Source: Nitrospirales bacterium
GTDB taxonomy: Bacteria > Nitrospirota > Nitrospiria > Nitrospirales > UBA8639
Reading direction: 5' to 3'
DNA length: 32,575 nucleotides
NCBI GenBank assembly: GCA_021603905.1
Contig: BQIU01000050.1
Span: forward strand, 1-32,575
The notes under the pieces are model-generated. The model made no database searches and had not been told where the DNA came from. It worked only from the letters and a program-made list of their open reading frames with translations. The position numbers were made by a program, and so were the translations under genes. Shown here piece after piece: positions 1 through 7,622 of the stretch (position 1 is the stretch's first letter; each line of letters opens with the position of its first letter).

Positions 1-96
1 GAGTTCCTTCCACGGCACGACCTGATCCATCTCGTTGAGAAAGCGCTCAATGCGTAAGAGTTTCGTTTTCATCTGGTACCTCATCGTGGTTTGCAT
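1..96 (-). CDS. IS5-family transposase, N-terminal part (continues beyond window start)
   Basis: Read on the minus strand, the first bases encode RIERFLNEMDQVVPWKEL, preceded by in-frame methionines at 72, 84 and 96. A phrase of the type R-x-x-F-L-x-x-M-D-x-V-V-P-W-x-x-L is the hallmark of the N-terminal domain of IS5-group DDE transposases (compare IS5 itself, RKEIFLSRMEQILPW). The catalytic core lies outside the window, so intactness cannot be judged. The start is uncertain: no clear ribosome binding site precedes any of the three methionines, and I chose the longest. The terminal inverted repeat should lie a few tens of bases to the right (about 100-170), but I cannot fix it without the other end. 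The fragment is antisense to the start of the neighbouring plus-strand gene. Confidence 0.65.
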   Translation of the reverse strand, partial: MQTTMRYQMKTKLLRIERFLNEMDQVVPWKEL

Positions 97-1321
97 GAGG
101 GCTATTCTACAGAATTCTGTTCCTTTTGCAGAGGGTTCTATATTTAATAATTCTTCCAAGAATATTTCCAATTCCGTTGTGATCCCCATAAGTACCTATG
201 GCGTGGTCATGTACGCAAAAGCGGTCACCAGCGATCCAGAAGTCTGGATCTATAAACATAGTCAGGGTGGAACGATCTCGCCGCATCCCCCACCAAATCC
301 TCCGCCACCCCCACCAAATCCTCCGCCACCTCCACCAAATCCTCCGCCGCCTCCACCAAATCCTCCGCCGCCCCCGCCAGATGGCTCAACAGTCGCCATC
401 AACTTTCAACCTAGCTCAGCTACCACACCAGCAGGCTTCCTAAAAGATGATGGCTCCGTCTTTAATGCTTCTCGCGGTTATGGCTGGTCAACACGAGTCA
501 ATACACGAGACCGCAATCGTTCAAGCAACCAGTCGCTCGATACGTGGGTTCACTTTGACACAGGTGCCGTTGTCACCTGGCAATATATGCTTCCCAATGG
601 CCAGTATCATGTGTCGCTTGCGAGTGGCGATCCCTCCTGGCCACAAGGACCACATCATGTCCAAATCGAGGGAGTCACAGTTATTAATAATGTCTCTACC
701 AAGGTCAATGAATTTGTAAATATTACGAATCATCTCGTGACGATTGCCGATGGTCAATTAACGATTCGCCTCACGCGTCCAAACGGCACGAGCAAGAAAA
801 CCATTCTCAACTTTGTCCGCATTGCTCCCGTGGGATCAAACCCACCACCACCGCCACCGCCAGGTGGCCCAACCGTTGCCATCAACTTTCAACCTGGCAC
901 AGCTGCCACGCCAGCAGGTTTCCTAAAAGATGATGGCTCCGTCTTTAACGCTTCTCAGGGATATGGTTGGTCAACGCGGGTCAATACCCGCGATCGGAAT
1001 TTTCTCAACGATCAGTCTCGAGACTCCTTTATTCATTTTGACGCCGGCAACTCTGTCACTTGGCAGTACAACCTCGCCAATGGTAGCTACGTCGTCTCAT
1101 TAGCCAGTGGCGATCCTAGTTATAGCCAAGGGCCGCATCATATCGTGGTCGAAGGAAAGACTGTCATTCACAATGTCACGACTCAAGTAAACGAATTCCT
1201 GACAATCACCGATTTCCCAGTAACTGTGAACGATGGAAACCTTTCCATTCAGCTTACGCGCAACGGGGGGAAGACTAAAACGATACTCAATTTTGTCCGT
1301 ATTGCCCCTGCAGGAGGATAA
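50..1321 (+). CDS. Proline-rich protein with two malectin-like domains; 5' end probably altered by an IS
   Basis: The protein has a hydrophobic N-terminus resembling a signal peptide, then a proline stretch built from PPPPPPN heptads. Two near-identical domains of about 145 residues follow, starting at TVAINFQP (nt 389 and nt 872; period 161 residues) and joined by a second polyproline linker. Each domain carries PAGFLKDDGSVFNAS, GYGWSTRVNTRDRN, a WxHFD/IHFD strand, YxVSLASGDPS and ILNFVRIAP. That pattern fits malectin/carbohydrate-binding beta-sandwich domains of secreted proteins. The frame is also open from a TTG at 35; I prefer ATG 50. Codons before about position 100 are antisense to an IS5-type transposase start, so the present N-terminus may be an accident of insertion and the original signal peptide lost. 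The role is probably surface or extracellular glycan binding; no catalytic domain is visible. Confidence 0.6.
   Translation: MRKSFVFIWYLIVVCMRAILQNSVPFAEGSIFNNSSKNISNSVVIPISTYGVVMYAKAVTSDPEVWIYKHSQGGTISPHPPPNPPPPPPNPPPPPPNPPPPPPNPPPPPPDGSTVAINFQPSSATTPAGFLKDDGSVFNASRGYGWSTRVNTRDRNRSSNQSLDTWVHFDTGAVVTWQYMLPNGQYHVSLASGDPSWPQGPHHVQIEGVTVINNVSTKVNEFVNITNHLVTIADGQLTIRLTRPNGTSKKTILNFVRIAPVGSNPPPPPPPGGPTVAINFQPGTAATPAGFLKDDGSVFNASQGYGWSTRVNTRDRNFLNDQSRDSFIHFDAGNSVTWQYNLANGSYVVSLASGDPSYSQGPHHIVVEGKTVIHNVTTQVNEFLTITDFPVTVNDGNLSIQLTRNGGKTKTILNFVRIAPAGG
290..373 (+). repeat. Four tandem 21-bp units encoding PPNPPPP heptads
   Basis: Four head-to-tail copies of a 21-bp unit (ccaccaaatcctccgcc plus four bases) start at 290, 311, 332 and 353. 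They differ only at third positions such as cca/ccg and ccc/cct. The unit is a multiple of three, so copy-number change would lengthen or shorten the proline linker in frame. It lies inside the malectin-like gene and works as an extended rod or linker. Confidence 0.85.
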
Positions 1322-1355
1322 AGCGTGAAAAAATCTTAGGCTTTAGACAAATGCT

Positions 1356-1394
1356 ACCGTCCCCACTGATGATTTTTCTTATGATGGGGACGGT
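1356..1394. terminator. Perfect 10-bp inverted repeat after the malectin-like gene
   Basis: ACCGTCCCCA (1356-1365) pairs perfectly with TGGGGACGGT (1385-1394) across a 19-nt loop, 35 nt after the stop of the malectin-like gene. No T-run follows on either strand, so this is at best a weak intrinsic terminator or a transcript-end hairpin. The rest of 1322-1652 holds a second small inverted repeat (ACGTCC 1464-1469 with GGACGT 1481-1486) and no gene I can support. Confidence 0.35.
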
Positions 1395-1652
1395 TGCACC
1401 GGCAGTACGACTGAACTGTCAGGTTGAATATGCCGAAAATTGAGGAACAATCAACAATGAAGAACGTCCTTACCCTGAGCGGACGTGCGGTTGCATCTTT
1501 TATGTGTAGAGACAAGCAAAGAGCAGCAAGGGAGAGAGCGCTGTATGATTTGCTTCCTATTCGAGGATGTTCCTAGCAAACACGGAATACGAAAAGACGT
1601 GCATCGAAAAACTTCTCGTTGACTCGTTCACCCGTTCACTCTCTTGAGCCAG

Positions 1653-2108
1653 CTATCCGACAAGCGATACGGAATGCTCATTGCCATTGAGTCCATCTTC
1701 TTCTGGATCAATCCAAGATTTCTGAGGAAACCCCAACGAATCTGTCCCTTCACCATAATAGAGCGCATTGGCCTTCAGGAGATAGGTCATCGGGCCAATG
1801 GTTCCATCAGTTTCCATGATTTTATATTGCGGATCACGTAACTCTGGGAGGGATGGATACCGGCCTGGCAATACCCGAAGCACGCGATGGATCGTAATAT
1901 GGGTTCGTCGTTCACCGGTTGAGTCACTGTAGACCACGACCATCATACCATTCGGCAGGAGTTTACTCTCAGATGGGAGATCGACTTGAAACTCTTCGGG
2001 ATTAGGAATATTCAGGCAGGCAATACTCGCAAGCGGCAGAATGATCAACAGAAGAATCACGCCTCCTGATACAACAGACCTTGTAAAAAAAGGAATGGAG
2101 CCTCTCAT
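1653..2108 (-). CDS. Hypothetical lipoprotein-like protein, 151 aa
   Basis: The start is firm: ATG at 2108 is preceded by AAAGGAGGT with about six bases of spacing. The N-terminus is a basic MRGSIPFFTR, a long hydrophobic stretch (VILLLIILPLASIAC) and then a cysteine. This matches a signal peptide II lipobox in the loose PROSITE sense, although the -3 position (S) is not the usual Leu. The mature part is about 120 residues, mixed beta-like and acidic at its end (DPEEDGLNGNEHS). I do not recognise a family. An envelope-anchored protein is the most that can be inferred. It stands alone, with about 250 bp free of genes upstream. Confidence 0.6.
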   Translation of the reverse strand: MRGSIPFFTRSVVSGGVILLLIILPLASIACLNIPNPEEFQVDLPSESKLLPNGMMVVVYSDSTGERRTHITIHRVLRVLPGRYPSLPELRDPQYKIMETDGTIGPMTYLLKANALYYGEGTDSLGFPQKSWIDPEEDGLNGNEHSVSLVG

Positions 2109-2360
2109 TCGGCACCTCCTTTGCTGAAGGTTGGTCCAAACTTTTGCCCTTATAGTTCTTTTCGGTCAGTTAATGGAAAAACTGTAGAGATAGGTGTCGT
2201 TCATGTAGAACTTGGAGGAAGGGACTAGTGACATAACTCAATGAAACCTATAGCCATTTCCTCATAAATGTTCTTGCAGAATCACGAAGAGGATGTGGCG
2301 AAATATGAAGGACCATACCACACTGAGGGGTTCGATAAAGAGAAGAAGGGATCTCGCGGG

Positions 2361-2570
2361 CTACTCTGAACTACCCAGCATATCATCGATGAGTGGACGA
2401 TTAATATCTTCACACCCTGGGCAAATTAAATCAAAGAAGGCTTCATGATCTTCGACATAGTTTTTTTCATCCACAAGCTTTTCCTCATGAACGGACTCAA
2501 AGCAAATCGGGCAAAGCATCATGATGCCCCGCATAACCTTGACAGTTTTTCGACCAACACTTCCAGCCAT
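2361..2570 (-). CDS. Small two-CxxC zinc-ribbon protein, 69 aa
   Basis: The protein has CPIC at residues 20-23 and CPGC at 50-53, a spacing typical of a single zinc ribbon with both knuckles formed by CPxC pairs. The tail is acidic. ATG 2570 is preceded by GAGGT with seven bases of spacing, which supports this start over the internal methionines at 13, 17 and 18. The function is unknown. It could bind nucleic acid or a protein partner, or just be a structural zinc protein. The next gene on the same strand (2683-2877) also encodes a CPxCG protein, so the two may be related in role. Confidence 0.6.
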   Translation of the reverse strand: MAGSVGRKTVKVMRGIMMLCPICFESVHEEKLVDEKNYVEDHEAFFDLICPGCEDINRPLIDDMLGSSE

Positions 2571-2594
2571 AGCATCTACCTCACATGCAATTGG

Positions 2595-2681
2595 TTCGTA
2601 TCTCGTCGTTCGTTGCTCGTATTTCGTCGAAGGCTAGGAGAAAGTTTCACGAGATGCAAGCGACAAGAGACGAGCAGCGAA
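2595..2681. repeat. 87-bp imperfect palindrome rich in CGT words
   Basis: Two 37-bp arms (2595-2631 and 2645-2681) form an imperfect inverted repeat around a 13-nt loop. By eye about 26 positions pair, several mismatches would be G-U pairs in RNA, and both outer ends are TTCG/CGAA. The element fills the space between two minus-strand zinc-ribbon genes and ends one base from the stop of the upstream gene. The words TCGTCG, TCGTT and GCTCGTAT recur in a second long palindrome at 24558-24692. This suggests a small dispersed REP/MITE-like family, perhaps doubling as a transcript-end structure. Confidence 0.6.
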
Positions 2682-2682
2682 T

Positions 2683-2877
2683 TCAGGACCACCCACGCTG
2701 CTGAGCAAGCAAAAAGTCTTCTTGCTCAAGATCAATACCACAATCGGGACATTCATATGGTTCATCAGGAGGCGGGACCGGCAATTCTTTCTCCTGGACC
2801 CTTCCCTGACAGACATGGTAAAAATGTCCAGCAGAATGCTCTTCATCTAACACATCGTTTTCGTATTTAAGAATCAT
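2683..2877 (-). CDS. Small CPxCG zinc-binding protein, 64 aa
   Basis: The protein carries YECPDCGID at residues 42-50 and an upstream HFYHVCQG that could supply the other ligands. The N-terminus MILKYENDVLDEEHSAGHFYH is hydrophilic. The start at ATG 2877 has no good Shine-Dalgarno sequence. An overlapping frame (2634-2846) is a shadow because the CPxCG motif lies only in this one. It is separated from the zinc-ribbon gene 2361-2570 only by the palindromic element, so the two could form one transcription unit. The function is unknown. Confidence 0.5.
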   Translation of the reverse strand: MILKYENDVLDEEHSAGHFYHVCQGRVQEKELPVPPPDEPYECPDCGIDLEQEDFLLAQQRGWS

Positions 2878-3003
2878 TGTCTGTTGTTATTTCAATAGAA
2901 TAAAAGTAGCCACACACGCCAAGGGATGAAATGTGACAAGATCAACTAAACTCCCTTTTTATACCAAGGCAACCTTTCGGTGCGCAATCCTGGAGTCCTG
3001 AAT

Positions 3004-4182
3004 ATGATACGTTTTAACCTTCAAAGCTGGCCATTCCTACATGGATTGGCATGTTCCATTGTTGTTTACGCTTTGGGCTCTTCTCCCGCCATGGGATTAT
3101 CCGCAGCGCCTGAAACATCGACAGCTCCATTTGCCTTAACGCCTCTCATCACAGATCAGCTTCATAAACCAATCTTTGTAATCCACACCCGAGAAGGCAA
3201 CGATCGACTGTTTATCGTCGAACAAGATGGAAAAATTCTCATCTTTGAAAAAGGACGACTTCTCCCAAAACCCTTTCTCGATATCTCCAGCAAGGTGTCA
3301 ACTGGAGGAGAGCGGGGGTTACTTGGCTTAGCGTTTCACCCGAATTACGCCAAGAACGGACGATTGTTCATCAATTATACCCGTAAAGAAGATCAAGCCA
3401 CGGTCATTGCCGAATATCACCGTGCAGCCATTCCCGATCAAGCTGAGATGAAGGAGCGTATCCTCCTCGTCATGCCCCAACCCTATGGAAACCATAATGG
3501 CGGCATGGTGGCATTTGGTCCTGACGGATATCTCTACATCGGAATGGGAGATGGGGGCGCGGGAGGCGATCCGGAAAATCGTGCACAAAACTCCAAGGAA
3601 TTACTTGGAAAAATTCTTCGTATCGATATTGATCAAGGTGACCCGTATGGCATCCCCGCTGATAATCCATACGTCAAAAACGGAGGGCGGCCAGAAATCT
3701 ATGCAATTGGATTTCGAAATCCGTGGAGATTTTCCTTTGATCGCCAAACCGGAGAGCTATGGGCAGGAGACGTTGGGCAAAACTCGTGGGAAGAGATCAC
3801 CAAGGTCAACAAAGGTGAAAACCTTGGCTGGCGATTGATGGAAGGAGAGCACTGCTTTCAACCAAAGCAAGGCTGCCAGAACTCAACACAGCTGACAATG
3901 CCGGTCCTGAATTATGCCAATGGCGATAATGGGCGTTGCTCCGTCACGGGTGGCTATGTGTATCGCGGGAAAACTATGCCCTCGCTTCAGGGCACATATC
4001 TCTTCGCAGACTTCTGTAGCGGAGAAATTTTTGGATACGCAAACAAGTCGTTTAAAGTCCTACTCGACACGGATTTGCAGATTCCATCACTTGGAGAGGA
4101 TGAAACCGGTGAACTGTATATCCTCGGCTATGATGGATCTATTCACAAACTCACTCCAGGTACCAAATCAACTGGGCCTTAA
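3004..4182 (+). CDS. PQQ-dependent sugar dehydrogenase (glucose/sorbosone dehydrogenase family), periplasmic
   Basis: Family enzymes oxidise aldoses with pyrroloquinoline quinone on a six-bladed beta-propeller. Visible landmarks are [42 protein letters not shown] (with the conserved His), [57 protein letters not shown] and a final GGYVYRG blade. The length is normal. ATG 3004 has GGAG eight bases upstream and gives a clean signal peptide (hydrophobic stretch ending near PAMGLSA). A GTG at 2980 would add eight residues without a ribosome site. Location: periplasm. No PQQ synthesis genes lie in the window, so cofactor supply is unknown. The last 15 bases overlap mreB tail to tail. Confidence 0.85.
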   Translation: MIRFNLQSWPFLHGLACSIVVYALGSSPAMGLSAAPETSTAPFALTPLITDQLHKPIFVIHTREGNDRLFIVEQDGKILIFEKGRLLPKPFLDISSKVSTGGERGLLGLAFHPNYAKNGRLFINYTRKEDQATVIAEYHRAAIPDQAEMKERILLVMPQPYGNHNGGMVAFGPDGYLYIGMGDGGAGGDPENRAQNSKELLGKILRIDIDQGDPYGIPADNPYVKNGGRPEIYAIGFRNPWRFSFDRQTGELWAGDVGQNSWEEITKVNKGENLGWRLMEGEHCFQPKQGCQNSTQLTMPVLNYANGDNGRCSVTGGYVYRGKTMPSLQGTYLFADFCSGEIFGYANKSFKVLLDTDLQIPSLGEDETGELYILGYDGSIHKLTPGTKSTGP

Positions 4183-5205
4183 CAGCGAGACTTTGTTAAA
4201 GAGGTCTCCTTCATCCAGAACTTTCCCCACCCCAAGAACCACTGAGGTCAGCGGATCTTCTACCGTGATAATGGGAAGATTGGTTTCTTCCTGAAACCGC
4301 GTCGCCAAACCCGGGAGCATCGACCCACCACCCGTAATCACCACACCTCGGTCGATAATATCACCGGCCAACTCTGGCGGAGTATTTTCCAATGACGTTC
4401 GAAGCGCATTAACGATGGAGTGAATGGGTTCTTCCAAGGCCTCCCGAATCTCTGCATCGTTCACCACGACCGTACGGGGAATCCCTGAAATCATATCCCG
4501 CCCTTTCACCATCATCGTTTTTTGCTGTTCTAATGGATAGGCCGATCCGACTTCTATTTTAATTTTTTCAGCCATATGCTCGCCAATCAGCAAATTATAG
4601 CGTCGCTTAATATAGCTCATAATGGCGTCATCCATCTGATCCCCAGCTACCTTCACCGATTCACTGCACACAATGCCACCCAATGAGATGACCGCAATAT
4701 CGGTCGTTCCGCCTCCAATATCCACAACCATATTACCCGAAGGCTCGGTAATCGGAAGACCCGCACCAATGGCGGCGGCGACCGGCTCTTCGATCAAATA
4801 GACTTCTCGCGCCCCGGCATGTGTCGCCGACTCACGCACTGCCCGTTGCTCAACTTCGGTAATCCGCGAGGGCACTCCGATAATGCATCGTGGCCGGACA
4901 AAGGAGTTTCGGTTGTGCGCTTTGGTAATAAAATAGTGCAGCATCCGTTCCGTCATGGCAAAATCTGCAATGACGCCTTCTTTGATCGGCCGTATCGCAA
5001 CTATATTCCCCGGCGTACGACCAACCATTTTCTTGGCTTCGGCTCCCACCGCCAACACAGAATTACTTTGCTTCTCAATCGCCACGACCGAGGGCTCACT
5101 GAGCATAATGCCTTTTCCACGTACATAGACCAATGACGTGGCCGTACCAAGGTCAATGGCCAAATCACTTGAAAACCATCCGAGAAAGTCTCCTGCTAGT
5201 CCCAC
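4168..5205 (-). CDS. mreB: Rod-shape actin homologue MreB
   Basis: MreB is the bacterial actin that polymerises under the inner membrane and guides lateral wall synthesis. Actin-fold signatures are [19 protein letters not shown] (phosphate 1), [18 protein letters not shown] (phosphate 2) and [14 protein letters not shown] (adenosine loop). The conserved [12 protein letters not shown] and [11 protein letters not shown] are also present. At 345 residues it has the usual length. The GTG start at 5205 is preceded by AAGGAG with five bases of spacing; an ATG seen just upstream is out of frame. No mreC or mreD follows: the next gene downstream is the convergent sugar dehydrogenase, whose coding end it overlaps by 15 bp. 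It may be an orphan copy or a species where mreB is split from mreCD. Confidence 0.93.
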   Translation of the reverse strand: MGLAGDFLGWFSSDLAIDLGTATSLVYVRGKGIMLSEPSVVAIEKQSNSVLAVGAEAKKMVGRTPGNIVAIRPIKEGVIADFAMTERMLHYFITKAHNRNSFVRPRCIIGVPSRITEVEQRAVRESATHAGAREVYLIEEPVAAAIGAGLPITEPSGNMVVDIGGGTTDIAVISLGGIVCSESVKVAGDQMDDAIMSYIKRRYNLLIGEHMAEKIKIEVGSAYPLEQQKTMMVKGRDMISGIPRTVVVNDAEIREALEEPIHSIVNALRTSLENTPPELAGDIIDRGVVITGGGSMLPGLATRFQEETNLPIITVEDPLTSVVLGVGKVLDEGDLFNKVSLLRPS

Positions 5206-6011
5206 GGCATCTCCTTCCTGAGAATGTCAATCCACATCATTCGTTGTTTACATCCATTCCTCGGAATGTCCCACAACTCACGCAATCGTACCCGTAATGT
5301 CATAATCGGTTGAAAATCGAAAAAATGAAGACGAAATAGGAAATAACTGAGATAAGGAAAGGAGAAAAGAGCGGATCAGCTCATCCATGAGATCCGATTT
5401 CATTAACGATCAACAGTAAATGATTGTGACGAGGTTGCGACGCAAGCGGGTGTTCGCTCTTATCACACTTCTCTAGTATTCTATGATGGTCTCGTTGATG
5501 AGTCCATACCAACCAAGCGGTTGCACAGGCTATGACATCACTGCACTGGTGTCAAGAGGTGAAGTGGGAAAACACAACAGGCCCTAAACATTCACCGCTC
5601 TTTGAGAAAATATCGTCATTATCTTGCTCTCTACCCTTCGTATGGTATAAGTAGATAGAGGAAAATATAGCCGTTCCAATATTTCCAACATTTGGTGCGT
5701 GTGATGGCGCAGGGTCTGGTTTGACGCCCGTGATCACACCTCAGAAGGAATGTTACTACAGCGTAGGATGTCCATGGATCGCTCTTAAACATAGGAACTA
5801 TCGTGTCTAAGGACGGTTCGGCTAGACTTGGATACCTATAACGAATATATAAAGAAGGATAGTTGAATCACTAAGGTCGGAGACATTGACGTACGCGTTG
5901 TCTCACCACCATCGTGTCCAAGCATATCTTCTGTTATCGAATGGATTTGCTATTTTCCTTCAGATCTTCCTCTAAACATTGATATAACTACACAGAGGTC
6001 ATTGCATCCGC
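5206..6011. other. 806-bp intergenic region between divergent mreB and M23 peptidase genes
   Basis: No supportable gene was found here. The one frame that is open (5552-5737, minus) has no ribosome site and no recognisable protein character. A hairpin at 5372-5396 pairs CGGAT and CTCAT with ATGAG and ATCCG, with a 3-nt bulge. On the minus strand it is followed by a T-rich stretch. The region must hold the promoters of both flanking genes, but I see no convincing -35/-10 pair. No tRNA-like T-loop sequence was found. Confidence 0.5.
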
Positions 6012-7463
6012 GTGTCGAAAAAATTTCTCGTTATTCTGGTTGCTCTCGTACTGATGACCACATACCTGGTCATCGTTGGCCTATCGCGATGGGGAGATAT
6101 CACTCCACCGGAGATCCTCATCACCCAGCCATTTGATCAAGTTGGTCCTTCCACTCCACTGTCTATTCGCATCTCTGATCCTGATACCGGCTTACGTCAT
6201 ATTTCGATTCGAATCGTGCATAATCTGAAAACCTACGTGCTTGATAAACAATCGTTTTCCTCGCACGGTCTGCTCTCCGCCGAAGGAGGCACCCGACACG
6301 ACTATGAACTCACGGTGACGCCGTATGAAGACGAGACCATTCCGAGAAAACCCGGTGATGCGAAACTTGTCATCACCGCTCGCGACTATTCCTGGCGCAA
6401 TCTCCTCGAAGGCAATCGGCACCGAATCACGCAGGACTTCACCCCCAAGTTCAGTCCGCCACGCCTTGAATTGCTCTCACCTCCAAGTTCAATCGCGCAA
6501 GGAGGTTCAGGCGTTGTCCGATACCGAGCCTCACCTGATGCCGTTACGCATGGAGTAAAGATCCAATCGGCTTTTTTCCCAGGCTATCCCATGCCTGACG
6601 ATTCCGGCATGTTTGCCCTCATAGCCATGCCGTACAACGCCAAATCGAATACACCGATTCAGCTCACGGCGCAGGATGCCGTCGGTAATACCGCGATCCT
6701 GGACGTGGACCTCCGCGTCAAGAAAAAGGCCTGGAGGACTCGACGTATCGGGATTTCCGATTCATTTATTGAAAAAACAGTCTTGCCAATCATTGCCCAA
6801 ACGCCGGAGCTGCCGGAACAAAGTACCAACCTCGAAAACTTTGTCATGGTCAATAACCAGCTTCGACAAATAAATAATCAAACGATTCGAGACTTTTCAA
6901 AACAGAGTGAAGCGGCATTTCTCTGGACAAAAGCATTTCGCCAACTCCCTGGCTCAAAAGTTGAAGCGTCATTCGCCGACCATCGAAATTATGTGTATAA
7001 AAATAAAGTCGTCGACACACAAGATCACTTAGGTTTTGATCTCGCCGTCACCAAACATTATCCGGTCCAAGCGTCCAACGATGGAGTCGTGCTATTTGCC
7101 GGGTACCTGGGCATTTACGGCAACACCATCATTATCGATCATGGCTATGGTCTGCAGTCCCTCTATGCACATCTTTCTTCATTTTCCGTCAAAACCGGCG
7201 ATGCCGTGCTCATTGGACAAATCATTGCTCGTTCAGGTACAACGGGCCTCGCCGCCGGGGATCATTTGCACTTCAGTTTGGTGTTGCATGGAGAACAAGT
7301 GAACCCAACCGAATGGTGGGATGCCAATTGGGTACAGACCCGTATTCGAGATAAACTCAGCCTCGAGGCACCACCTGAGATCATTCTTGAACCGGAGCAA
7401 CCAGAGCCTAGTAATGCCCTTGGACCCAGACCTGGCCTCAATCCTCCGCCCGCAACCCCGTAA
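6012..7463 (+). CDS. M23 family (LytM/NlpD-type) peptidoglycan endopeptidase, membrane anchored
   Basis: A single N-terminal transmembrane segment (residues 4-24, FLVILVALVLMTTYLVIVGL) anchors the protein. A long beta-rich linker region of about 300 residues follows, then a C-terminal peptidase M23 domain. Zinc ligands are visible: H339 and D343 in HLGFD, and H420 of the HLH pair in DHLHFSL (residues 418-420). The fold motif NTIIIDHGYGLQSLYAHL lies between them, so the site looks catalytically complete. The tail is Pro/Glu rich. The start is GTG 6012, with AGAGGT rather far upstream. The likely role is trimming of cross-links in the cell wall, consistent with mreB as divergent neighbour. The middle region may hold regulatory Ig-like domains, which I cannot assign. 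Confidence 0.88.
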   Translation: MSKKFLVILVALVLMTTYLVIVGLSRWGDITPPEILITQPFDQVGPSTPLSIRISDPDTGLRHISIRIVHNLKTYVLDKQSFSSHGLLSAEGGTRHDYELTVTPYEDETIPRKPGDAKLVITARDYSWRNLLEGNRHRITQDFTPKFSPPRLELLSPPSSIAQGGSGVVRYRASPDAVTHGVKIQSAFFPGYPMPDDSGMFALIAMPYNAKSNTPIQLTAQDAVGNTAILDVDLRVKKKAWRTRRIGISDSFIEKTVLPIIAQTPELPEQSTNLENFVMVNNQLRQINNQTIRDFSKQSEAAFLWTKAFRQLPGSKVEASFADHRNYVYKNKVVDTQDHLGFDLAVTKHYPVQASNDGVVLFAGYLGIYGNTIIIDHGYGLQSLYAHLSSFSVKTGDAVLIGQIIARSGTTGLAAGDHLHFSLVLHGEQVNPTEWWDANWVQTRIRDKLSLEAPPEIILEPEQPEPSNALGPRPGLNPPPATP

Positions 7464-7622
7464 CCTATAGCCGGTTTAAATAAATTCCGCATATTTGAAA
7501 TGAATTATCACGCTGAGTTAGTTGATATGCCCAGCTGGAACGTATTTGGATTCGCTATAGATACCTCAGTCGATGACCTTCAAATACGATGATGCCCTTC
7601 CAGATGTTCAAGTAACACAGCA

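Noticed and set aside
290-373. CRISPR-like short repeats
   Set aside because: The 21-bp units are in-frame proline codons within a gene and have no spacers.
2445-2870. Plus-strand open frame of 141 codons
   Set aside because: It is antisense to two CxxC zinc-ribbon genes and the palindromic element, with no family character.
5552-5737. Minus-strand open frame of 61 codons in the mreB/M23 gap
   Set aside because: No ribosome site, no motif and no conserved context.
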